Program-made: the position numbers and the translations under genes
Origin: Promethearchaeota archaeon
GTDB taxonomy: Archaea; Asgardarchaeota; Lokiarchaeia; Sigynarchaeales; SOKP01
Direction of reading: 5' to 3'
Length of the DNA: 6,328 nt
NCBI GenBank assembly: GCA_019894655.1
Contig: JAGXNZ010000272.1
Location: forward strand, 1 to 6,328
The notes under the pieces: generated by a model
Databases searched by the model: none
Told to the model about the DNA's origin: nothing
What the model saw: only the letters and a program-made list of their open reading frames with translations
Shown: positions 1 through 4,926 of the stretch, one piece after another
Numbering within the stretch: position 1 is the stretch's first letter
How the letters are laid out: the number at the start of each line of letters is the position of its first letter

Positions 1-371
1 CCACCAGCCATGGAAAACTGAGGGTCAAAAAAACCTACGGCTAAATTCCTCATCAATTCCATGACTAGACCATAATCGGTGTAATTAACATCAATCACAT
101 CGAAACTGTGAGATCTTGTTAGGTATCCTTCGGCTCCAAATGCGGGGATCCAATCGTAAACATCTTCATCAGGACCGTGCGTAATCTCGTTTTTCTTTTC
201 GAAACGCACGCAGAATTTTTGAGCTTTTTTTAGAAAATTAAACTCCTTTGGTTCCAAAATAGCCGTTAGGTTCGTATTTAAAAACGCGTATCGGTTTTTT
301 AGACTTAACTTTTCGAGGATTTCGTCACTTATAGCTTGAGTCATATATTTTTTCTTTTTATTTTCTTCCAT
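1..371 (-). CDS. Acyl-CoA dehydrogenase-like protein, N-terminal part (runs off left edge)
   Basis: The first 123 codons are visible. The protein begins with a lysine-rich stretch (MEENKKKKYM), followed by a mostly helical region with an AFLNTNLTAILEP segment near residues 30-42. Next come IPAFGAEGYLTRS near 80-92 and an ending RNLAVGFFDPQFSMAGG near 107-123. The spacing of a helical N-terminus, an early 'GxxGYL' turn and a late 'R-x-L-A-x-x-x-x-D-x-x-x-S-M-A-x-G' helix resembles the all-alpha N-terminal domain of flavin-dependent acyl-CoA dehydrogenases, which introduce a double bond next to the acyl-CoA thioester. The FAD-binding middle domain and the catalytic glutamate lie outside the window, so activity cannot be judged. 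The ATG at 371 is preceded by GGAG (383-380) eight bases upstream, which supports this start. Met10 (344) is an alternative without such a site. Family assignment is from pattern memory and is moderate. Confidence 0.6.
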   Translation of the reverse strand, partial: MEENKKKKYMTQAISDEILEKLSLKNRYAFLNTNLTAILEPKEFNFLKKAQKFCVRFEKKNEITHGPDEDVYDWIPAFGAEGYLTRSHSFDVIDVNYTDYGLVMELMRNLAVGFFDPQFSMAG

Positions 372-395
372 TTTTCCAACTCCTATTATTTTTAT

Positions 396-448
396 CTATT
401 TGAAATTTACTAGACAAATAGTCTTACTAGGGAAAATATGATTTTTCC
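396..448. repeat. Cluster of inverted and direct repeats before the acyl-CoA dehydrogenase-like gene
   Basis: Three overlapping symmetries are visible. CTATTTG (396-402) is mirrored by CAAATAG (415-421). TTACTAG occurs twice in the same direction (407-413 and 424-430). GGAAAA (431-436) is mirrored by TTTTCC (443-448). They lie 25-77 bases upstream of the minus-strand start codon at 371, where a promoter and operator would be expected. This could be a regulator binding site for the acyl-CoA dehydrogenase-like gene, but short repeats are common in AT-rich DNA and no regulator is encoded here. Confidence 0.3.
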
Positions 449-578
449 TTTTAATTTTTAGTATTTTCATTGATATTTAATAAAGATACAAAATGGAGAA
501 TACAATTTTCTTTTTAACTTTTTTTTCAAAAGGTCTTCTATACAATTAAGAAACGCTCAGATAAAATGTATTTTTAAG

Positions 579-594
579 TTTTAGAATTCTAAAA
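579..594. promoter_or_regulatory. 16-bp perfect palindrome upstream of the epimerase gene
   Basis: TTTTAGAATTCTAAAA is a perfect 16-base palindrome centred about 77 bases before the epimerase start and about 40 bases upstream of its TATA-like element. That is a normal place for an activator or repressor dimer to bind. The outer bases are only A and T, so chance symmetry is possible. An alternative is a small hairpin in RNA, though no T-tract directly follows it on the plus strand. Confidence 0.25.
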
Positions 595-632
595 AAACAA
601 ACAAAATCATGTTATCTTAAAATGTAATAAAT

Positions 633-640
633 CTTATTTA
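633..640 (+). promoter_or_regulatory. TATA-like box of the epimerase gene
   Basis: CTTATTTA lies 24-31 bases before the ATG at 664. This is the spacing expected in archaea when transcription begins at, or next to, the start codon. There is no GGAG or GGTG-type ribosome binding site before that ATG, which fits a leaderless transcript. The element itself is a weak match and is supported mainly by position. Confidence 0.35.
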
Positions 641-663
641 ATGTCAACTCTATTTAACAAGTA

Positions 664-1566
664 ATGAAAATTTTACTAACTGGAAGCTCAGGTTTTATTG
701 GAAACGCTCTAAAGCAATTGCTTGAAGAACAAGGTACTGAAGTTATACCTTTTGATATCAAGGATAATCCACTGGATGATGTTCGAGATTTTTTAGCTTT
801 ACGATCCAAAATAGTGGGTACAGATGGTATAGTCCATTTAGCGGCAGTGAGTAGAGTGAAAATAGCTCATGAAAATCCCTTAGAATGCGTTAATACTAAT
901 ATTGGTGGAATAATTAATGTGCTCGAGTCGGCAAGATTGTTACACACAGATAATAATAATCCTTGGGTGATATTTGGATCCTCTCGAGAGGTATATGGAG
1001 AGTCTGCAATCTTACCTGTTAATGAGTCGTCAACTTGTAATGCGATTAATGTCTATGGAGTCTCTAAACTAACGGGAGAGGAATTATGTAAAGTTTATTC
1101 TGAGAATTATGGTTTAAAAGTAAGAGTATTAAGATTTTCTAATGTTTATACCGGAAAAAACGATCATTTGGATAGAGTTATACCAAAGTTTATTTTACAG
1201 GCTTTTAATGATCAACAATTGATCATTAATGGGTCAGGAGAAGAAATTTTCGATTTTACTCATATAAGTGATACTATTCAAGGCATTTGGGGCTGTATTC
1301 AAGAAATTGAGAGGAATAACCATCTTTTTGACGATTTCAACTTATCTACTGGAATTCCAATTTCATTAAAACAATTAGCCGACATGATTATTAAAAAAAC
1401 TCAGAGCAGCAGTTCAGTTGAATTTACAAAGTCAAGATCTTACGACGTCAGCAAATTTTACGCAGACCCTAGTAAAGCAATAAAAATACTTGGATTTCTA
1501 CCAAAAATCACATTAGATGAGGGAATTGATTTATCAATAATGGAACTAAAAAGAAAGTCAACCTAA
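664..1566 (+). CDS. NAD-dependent sugar-nucleotide epimerase/dehydratase (extended SDR family)
   Basis: This complete 300-residue protein belongs to the extended short-chain dehydrogenase family, which interconverts nucleotide-activated sugars (UDP-glucose 4-epimerase, dTDP-glucose 4,6-dehydratase and relatives). The N-terminal Rossmann motif TGSSGFIG is at residues 6-13. Acidic Asp31 ends the second strand and favours NAD over NADP. HLAA is at 58-61, the catalytic serine region GSSREVYG at 105-112, and the catalytic Tyr131-x-x-x-Lys135 pair in YGVSK. The substrate-domain element usually read as RDFVYVDD appears here as FDFTHISDT (196-204). The length is typical for the family. The exact sugar cannot be read from sequence; archaeal relatives usually serve surface glycans or N-glycosylation. 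The start is fixed by an in-frame stop at 655-657 and by the Rossmann motif starting at once. No partner glycosyltransferase lies beside it, and it converges on the next gene. Confidence 0.9.
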   Translation: MKILLTGSSGFIGNALKQLLEEQGTEVIPFDIKDNPLDDVRDFLALRSKIVGTDGIVHLAAVSRVKIAHENPLECVNTNIGGIINVLESARLLHTDNNNPWVIFGSSREVYGESAILPVNESSTCNAINVYGVSKLTGEELCKVYSENYGLKVRVLRFSNVYTGKNDHLDRVIPKFILQAFNDQQLIINGSGEEIFDFTHISDTIQGIWGCIQEIERNNHLFDDFNLSTGIPISLKQLADMIIKKTQSSSSVEFTKSRSYDVSKFYADPSKAIKILGFLPKITLDEGIDLSIMELKRKST

Positions 1567-1602
1567 ATCTGTGAAAGCTCTAAATTTAAGATGTAAATTA
1601 AT

Positions 1603-1611
1603 AAAAAAAAA
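1603..1611 (-). terminator. T-tract terminator after the four-cysteine small protein
   Basis: On the minus strand a run of nine T lies 37-45 bases beyond the stop codon of the small coiled-coil gene, within further T-rich sequence. Archaeal RNA polymerase commonly terminates at such tracts without needing a hairpin. The plus-strand epimerase has no matching T-run in this 81-base convergent gap, so its own end is not obvious. Confidence 0.45.
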
Positions 1612-1647
1612 GAGAAATAAATAGAAAATAATTAAAACATGTAAGGG

Positions 1648-1860
1648 TTAATCGTCCTCTTCATCGTCTCCCATCAAGGATTCGATTTTATTTTCAAGTT
1701 CTTCAATTTTGTCGTTAAGGGTATCTATTTTTTTGTAAGTCTCGCAGGTTTCGCACCCATCGTCTTCTTGACACTTTGGAAGAGTATCGCAAACTTCCTC
1801 AAGCGCGTCCATTTCTTCCTTAAATTTTTCAACCTGTTCTTGAAGATTATCAATACTCAT
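1648..1860 (-). CDS. Small acidic coiled-coil protein with a four-cysteine cluster, unknown function
   Basis: I do not recognise this 70-residue protein. Residues 3-23 form a charged helix with hydrophobic residues at heptad-like spacing (I3, L6, V10, F13, M17, L20). A short central segment carries Cys24, Cys30, Cys36 and Cys39 (C-x5-C-x5-C-x2-C), with Pro28 and Gly35 as likely turns. Residues 42-63 form a second helix (I45, L48, I52, L55, I59, L62), and the tail is all acidic (GDDEEDD). The picture is a helical hairpin whose tip could bind zinc or an iron-sulfur cluster, or form disulfides. There is no signal peptide or membrane segment, so it is probably cytoplasmic. AGGTG (1871-1867) ends six bases before the ATG, which makes real translation likely. 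It lies 125 bases beyond the end of the DUF4139 gene, with a terminator-like tract between them, so it is probably transcribed alone. Confidence 0.75.
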   Translation of the reverse strand: MSIDNLQEQVEKFKEEMDALEEVCDTLPKCQEDDGCETCETYKKIDTLNDKIEELENKIESLMGDDEEDD

Positions 1861-1866
1861 ATTTTA

Positions 1867-1871
1867 CACCT
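1867..1871 (-). promoter_or_regulatory. Ribosome binding site of the four-cysteine small protein
   Basis: AGGTG on the minus strand matches the GGTG-type anti-16S signal of archaea and ends six bases before the ATG at 1860. It is the main reason to treat this short reading frame as a real gene. Further upstream, CTATAAAAA (1926-1918) is a candidate TATA box. Confidence 0.6.
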
Positions 1872-1950
1872 TTAGTAATATTAACATTAGATCTTATTTT
1901 CGGTATAATATTTATTTTTTTATAGAGTTAACAATCAAATGATTTATGTA

Positions 1951-1980
1951 ATAAAAAAGAAAAAATACAGTTTTAAAACT
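1951..1980 (-). terminator. Palindrome plus T-tract terminator after the DUF4139 gene
   Basis: Five bases beyond the stop codon at 1986 the minus strand reads a perfect 12-base palindrome, AGTTTTAAAACT (1980-1969). Almost directly after it comes a T-rich tract, TTTTTTCTTTTTT (1965-1953). The weak stem plus T-tract is a plausible archaeal transcription end and would separate this gene from the four-cysteine gene downstream. Confidence 0.5.
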
Positions 1981-1985
1981 TTTTA

Positions 1986-4031
1986 TTAAGTTTTAAGTTT
2001 ATTCATTTTGGATTCGATCTTTTTATCTAATGAGTCAATCTCTTGAGTTAATTTATTTGTTTCTACGGATATTATCTCAAATCTACTCTCCTGATCGTTT
2101 AATTTTTTGACATACCGCTCCTTCAGAGTGATAGATTGGGTATCTTCTCCTAATACAGAGATATTTTCTCTGAGCCTAGCTTGCTCGTCAGACATTTGGT
2201 TTCTTTCTTCAACCAATTTAGATCGCTCCCTTTTCTTTTGGTTTAAATCTTGGATTAATTCTGCGATTTCTTTTAATTGGTTTTCCAACTTTTCATTGAT
2301 AAATTTCTGCTTAACATAAAATCCCACTCTCTTTAATATATCATCTCTAGACCAATTTCTTAGGTAATTGCTTGAGTAATCCTCTCTTTGCTCTTTTAAT
2401 TTAAAAATTATAGCATCTTTGGGCTTCAATGTGATTTTGAAGCGCCAATAATTAGTTGTTTCTTCGGGATCAACTGGTTTTTCAATAAATTTATAGCCGT
2501 AAGTTTTAGGGTGATCTAAATAGAGTTCCTTTTCTTCACTGGTTTTATTCTTTATCTTGTATGTAGTCATCTGGTTTGTGTAGTAATATTCGTAAGAATA
2601 CCCACTTCCGATAGTAATTTTATGTACGCTTAAGCTTTCGGTTTTAGCTTCGTGCATAATTAAAACTGCTTGCTCTACTGCATAGTTTAATAAGCGCGTG
2701 TCTTCTTTATTAAGAAAAGGTATTATAGCTTCACCTGCTAAATTATCGTCGTAAATTATGGTCACAGGTCCTCTTTCAAGCGTCAAATTCGTATTATTTG
2801 TGATCTCAAGACATGCATTTGGATTTTTATCGTATTCGTTTTTGTTATACAACAACACTCGCCTTGCTTTAATCACCTCCGTTAAAATTGGGACTAACGC
2901 AGATTGTTTCCTTTTAATGGTTACTAGGTTAGATATATTGTATTCAAAGAGTTCTCCTAAATCTTTTGTTTGTACTTGCGTTTGGGATTTTACTTTGTCT
3001 AACAGGGCAGCATCGGACATCACACTTTTCATCCCACCAAATCCAACAGCCCCAGCAGGCGCGGGTGGAGGCATTCCTCTTCTCTCCATTTTAGTCTTTT
3101 TCCTCATCGCCATTGGTGCAGCTTCTAGAGCATCCATTTCGTACTCTCCATAATCTTCCATTACTAAACCTTCTTCAATTTCAGTAGGCTTTACACTTAA
3201 AACTTTTGGTGGTCTTATTACGGGGCGTTGGATAAAAATTGGACGATAAAATTCGTATTTAAACGAGACAGGCATTCCAGCTACCAGTGATAACTCTACA
3301 TTCTCCCAATCTTGATTAGTAGTGTTTTCTATTAGGCTCCATCCAGAAAGAAGACATTTTTCTTCTTGAGCTTGTTCCTTGCTCATTATTAAGCGATAAG
3401 ACGTTTTCCAAATTGGACTTTCTCGGATATAATATACAAAAATGATCCTTTCAATTTCATGGTCCCCTCCCGATTCGCAGTTTATAGTGATTTTTTTTGC
3501 GTCTTTTTTCTTCCCCGAGATAACTGTATCTAAAAAGAATTTAAGATCCTTTTTTATGTCATCATTCAGGATATCAAAAGATTTGAAGTCAGAAAAATTG
3601 AATTGAGAAATTTCGTTATTTTCTTGGAGCAGAATTAGCATATTTTCTGTTGTTTTCTCGTTTTTGTTCATCTTTTCAATTTCTTCAATACCGATGATCG
3701 TTCCTATTACAGTTTTACCCCCTGTAACTGTTAATTTGACGTCTGCCCCTTTTATCTGTGTAATAAGTGACGATAAAGACCCTCTATCAGGAATATTGAG
3801 CATTATTGATTTTAAAAGTTGAGAGGTTTCTAAAGCAGCGTCGTATGAAATCGAACTAATATAACCTTTTTCGCTCGTATCTAAAACAAAGAGTGATTTT
3901 AATACATCATCCATTTCGTCAATTTTAAACTCTAACTCAAACTTATCAGAGCCTTTCATCAAACCCTCTAAAATGAAATAAGAGATTCCTGATCTTTGAA
4001 TAATTACTTTCTTTACATTTAATTTCGACAT
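1986..4031 (-). CDS. DUF4139 domain protein with C-terminal coiled coil
   Basis: This 681-residue protein belongs to the DUF4139 family (related to mucoidy-inhibitor MuiA-like proteins), whose biochemical role is not established. Residues 5-115 carry the family's N-terminal pattern: a first strand ending in a 'RSGISYF' turn, MDDVLKSLFVLD (40-51), SSISYDA (59-65), and a beta-rich 'KGADVKL...GTIIGIE' (94-116). The DUF4139 core follows, with FVYYIRESPIWKTSYRL near 198-214 and LSGWSLIENTTNQDWENVELSLVAG split by loops at 228-252. It continues after an insert to about 547. The insert (about 285-340) is Met- and acid-rich, then has a Pro/Gly-rich hinge (GMPPPAPAGAVGFGG, 319-333). Residues 575-680 are a long charged coiled coil. 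No signal peptide or membrane helix is visible, so it should be cytoplasmic. The start is supported by the N-terminal pattern; no ribosome binding site precedes it. It follows a thioredoxin gene on the same strand after 85 bases. Confidence 0.85.
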   Translation of the reverse strand: MSKLNVKKVIIQRSGISYFILEGLMKGSDKFELEFKIDEMDDVLKSLFVLDTSEKGYISSISYDAALETSQLLKSIMLNIPDRGSLSSLITQIKGADVKLTVTGGKTVIGTIIGIEEIEKMNKNEKTTENMLILLQENNEISQFNFSDFKSFDILNDDIKKDLKFFLDTVISGKKKDAKKITINCESGGDHEIERIIFVYYIRESPIWKTSYRLIMSKEQAQEEKCLLSGWSLIENTTNQDWENVELSLVAGMPVSFKYEFYRPIFIQRPVIRPPKVLSVKPTEIEEGLVMEDYGEYEMDALEAAPMAMRKKTKMERRGMPPPAPAGAVGFGGMKSVMSDAALLDKVKSQTQVQTKDLGELFEYNISNLVTIKRKQSALVPILTEVIKARRVLLYNKNEYDKNPNACLEITNNTNLTLERGPVTIIYDDNLAGEAIIPFLNKEDTRLLNYAVEQAVLIMHEAKTESLSVHKITIGSGYSYEYYYTNQMTTYKIKNKTSEEKELYLDHPKTYGYKFIEKPVDPEETTNYWRFKITLKPKDAIIFKLKEQREDYSSNYLRNWSRDDILKRVGFYVKQKFINEKLENQLKEIAELIQDLNQKKRERSKLVEERNQMSDEQARLRENISVLGEDTQSITLKERYVKKLNDQESRFEIISVETNKLTQEIDSLDKKIESKMNKLKT

Positions 4032-4053
4032 AAAAATTATATATCGATTTACT

Positions 4054-4063
4054 AATTTAAATT
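4054..4063 (-). promoter_or_regulatory. TATA-like element of the DUF4139 gene
   Basis: AATTTAAATT, itself a 10-base palindrome, lies 23-32 bases upstream of the ATG at 4031. That matches leaderless archaeal promoters, and no GGAG/GGTG site precedes this ATG. Together with the terminator-like element just upstream of it, this suggests the gene has its own transcript rather than depending on the thioredoxin gene. Confidence 0.3.
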
Positions 4064-4076
4064 TTGATCCCTTCTT

Positions 4077-4120
4077 AAAAAAAATAATGAACAGTTAGGC
4101 TATTATCATAATCTGTTCAT
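4077..4120 (-). terminator. Stem-loop and T-tract at the end of the thioredoxin gene
   Basis: On the minus strand an 8-base arm ATGAACAG (4120-4113) pairs with CTGTTCAT (4094-4087) around an 18-base loop. Two bases further on, eight T follow (4084-4077). The upstream arm contains the TGA stop codon of the thioredoxin gene (4119-4117), so the hairpin begins inside the coding end. This resembles an intrinsic terminator. The loop is longer than usual, so efficiency may be partial. Confidence 0.45.
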
Positions 4121-4617
4121 AAACTTTCTTTCAATATTTCTAGTGTATCTTCTTCAATAGTTTCTTTGGGATGCTCTATAATCTGACCGAGATATTCGTT
4201 ATTTTTGTTAAAGAAATAGAAGGTTGGAATCGCTTTTAAGTCAAATTTAGGATTTGCTGCTTCTGGAGGAGACCTCGTTTTATGCCATATAGATTCTCCA
4301 GGTTTATGTAATGCATTAACCATTATACCATATAAGATATGGAGTTCCACATCATCGGTTTTCATTCTCTTTATGAGTTTAATCATTCGGGGTACGTTTT
4401 TATGGCAATCTGGACACCAATCAGCACCGAAAGCAACTATTTTTAACTTTTGATTCTTACTTTTCAAAAATAATTTAATCTCCTTTGTTATATCAGCTTT
4501 TGGTTCGTAAACTTTATAGTTGTATTTTATTTTGTCTCCGAATTCTCTTAGGTACTCATCAGGCGTCATCGTAGGAGATACAAGGTCGGTCCACTTTATG
4601 TCAAGATCTTTCTTCAT
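4117..4617 (-). CDS. Thioredoxin-family protein with WCPDC active site
   Basis: This complete 166-residue protein has a thioredoxin fold. A helical N-terminal extension of about 55 residues precedes a buried strand (KIVAFGAD, 59-66). The redox motif Trp67-Cys68-Pro69-Asp70-Cys71 starts the active-site helix. The cis-proline strand follows at AIPTFYFF (129-136, Pro131), then YLGQIIEHP (142-150) and a closing helix. The two active cysteines and the cis-proline are intact, so thiol-disulfide exchange is expected. The CPDC dipeptide differs from the classical CGPC and is seen in thioredoxin_9-like proteins. There is no signal peptide, which points to the cytoplasm. The partner is unknown. It sits upstream of the DUF4139 gene on the same strand and diverges from the aldehyde oxidoreductase. 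No clear ribosome binding site precedes the ATG; a T/A-rich TATA-like stretch lies near 4648-4640. Confidence 0.85.
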   Translation of the reverse strand: MKKDLDIKWTDLVSPTMTPDEYLREFGDKIKYNYKVYEPKADITKEIKLFLKSKNQKLKIVAFGADWCPDCHKNVPRMIKLIKRMKTDDVELHILYGIMVNALHKPGESIWHKTRSPPEAANPKFDLKAIPTFYFFNKNNEYLGQIIEHPKETIEEDTLEILKESL

Positions 4618-4676
4618 ATTTACTATAATATTTTTTCTCTTTAAAAAAAATTGTATTCATAACCTTAGAGGATTAA

Positions 4677-4800
4677 TTAGATGAATTAACATTCATAAAT
4701 CTATTAAAAGACAAAAAACCAGCAAGTAAATTTTGACGAAATTGATCAACTAATGATTTACTATAAGAAATGGGAAACTGATAAGAGAGACAAAGTCTAA
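4677..4800 (+). pseudogene. Possible frameshifted remnant of a small gene
   Basis: One frame from 4677 reads LDELTFINLLKDKKPASKF and stops at a TGA after a TTTT run (4728-4731). If one T of that run is skipped, reading continues as DEIDQLMIYYKKWETDKRDKV to a TAA at 4798-4800. The joined product is charged, helical and protein-like. An AGAGGA (4667-4672) and an ATG (4681) sit where a start would be, but that ATG is out of frame by one base and reaches a stop after two codons. After the TAA there is a short stem and a T-rich tract, as at a gene end. Two separate lesions are needed, and AT-rich noncoding DNA readily yields such strings, so this is a weak call. It could be a decayed gene, a gene with sequencing errors, or chance. 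I recognise no family. Confidence 0.2.
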
Positions 4801-4835
4801 ACCTCTCTAACTTTCTAATTTTATTTTTTCTTTTC

Positions 4836-4852
4836 TTAATTTATATAATTAA
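4836..4852 (+). promoter_or_regulatory. TATA box within an inverted repeat, oxidoreductase promoter
   Basis: TTTATATAA (4840-4848) is the best TATA box in the window. It is embedded in TTAATT-TATAT-AATTAA (4836-4852), a 17-base inverted repeat. Transcription starting about 25 bases downstream would give an untranslated leader of roughly 55 bases that includes the ribosome binding site at 4911-4920. A second TATA-like stretch (4894-4905) would start transcription beyond that site, so it is less likely to be the main promoter. Confidence 0.5.
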
Positions 4853-4910
4853 AGGGAAAGAAAGATAAAGTAACCTTTCGTTTTAGTATCCAGATTAATA
4901 TAATTGTTTT

Positions 4911-4920
4911 GGAGAGGTGA
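4911..4920 (+). promoter_or_regulatory. Ribosome binding site of the aldehyde oxidoreductase
   Basis: GGAGAGGTGA is the strongest ribosome binding site in the window. Its end lies three, six and nine bases before ATT 4924, ATT 4927 and ATA 4930 in the oxidoreductase frame. An in-frame TGA at 4918-4920 overlaps it and rules out any start further upstream. It therefore points to initiation at a non-standard codon, most likely 4927. Confidence 0.6.
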
Positions 4921-4926
4921 ATAATT

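Larger units (their letters stand above)
372..663. other. Divergent intergenic region with short inverted repeats
   Basis: This AT-rich spacer separates the minus-strand acyl-CoA dehydrogenase-like gene from the plus-strand epimerase and should hold both promoters. It contains a cluster of short repeats (396-448) close to the minus-strand gene, a 16-bp palindrome (579-594) and a TATA-like element before the epimerase (633-640). T-rich runs occur around 507-528. Read in all frames it shows no convincing gene; the only ATG reading frame (493-549) is 18 codons and lacks a ribosome binding site. No tRNA-like fold was seen. Confidence 0.6.
4618..4926. other. Divergent intergenic region between the thioredoxin and oxidoreductase genes
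   Basis: This spacer should hold the promoters of both flanking genes. It contains an ATGAAT/ATTCAT inverted repeat (4681-4686 and 4691-4696), a possible decayed small gene (about 4677-4800), and a short stem AGAGAG/CTCTCT (4784-4789 and 4803-4808) followed by T-rich sequence. Then come a TATA box (4840-4848) and the oxidoreductase ribosome binding site (4911-4920). No tRNA or other structured RNA was recognised. Confidence 0.55.

Noticed and set aside
493..549. 18-codon ATG frame in the divergent spacer
   Set aside because: No ribosome binding site, a low-complexity product rich in Phe, and no sign of conservation visible from the sequence.
2107..2319. Plus-strand open frame of 70 codons
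   Set aside because: It lies wholly antisense to the coiled-coil end of the DUF4139 gene, has no ribosome binding site, and its composition (many Ser, Phe, Trp) is what the reverse complement of a Lys/Glu-rich coiled coil gives.
2758..3153. Plus-strand open frame of 131 codons
   Set aside because: It is antisense to the middle of the DUF4139 gene. The minus-strand frame carries recognisable family motifs, while this one shows none and has no start signals.
4036..4043. TATATAAT on the minus strand immediately before the DUF4139 ATG
   Set aside because: It is only 4-11 bases from the start codon, so transcription from it would begin inside the gene and lose the conserved N-terminus. The element at 4054-4063 is better placed.
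4681..4696. ATGAAT-TAAC-ATTCAT inverted repeat as a terminator or operator
   Set aside because: The arms are six mostly A/T bases with no T-tract behind them and no promoter element at a fitting distance, so chance is the simpler explanation.
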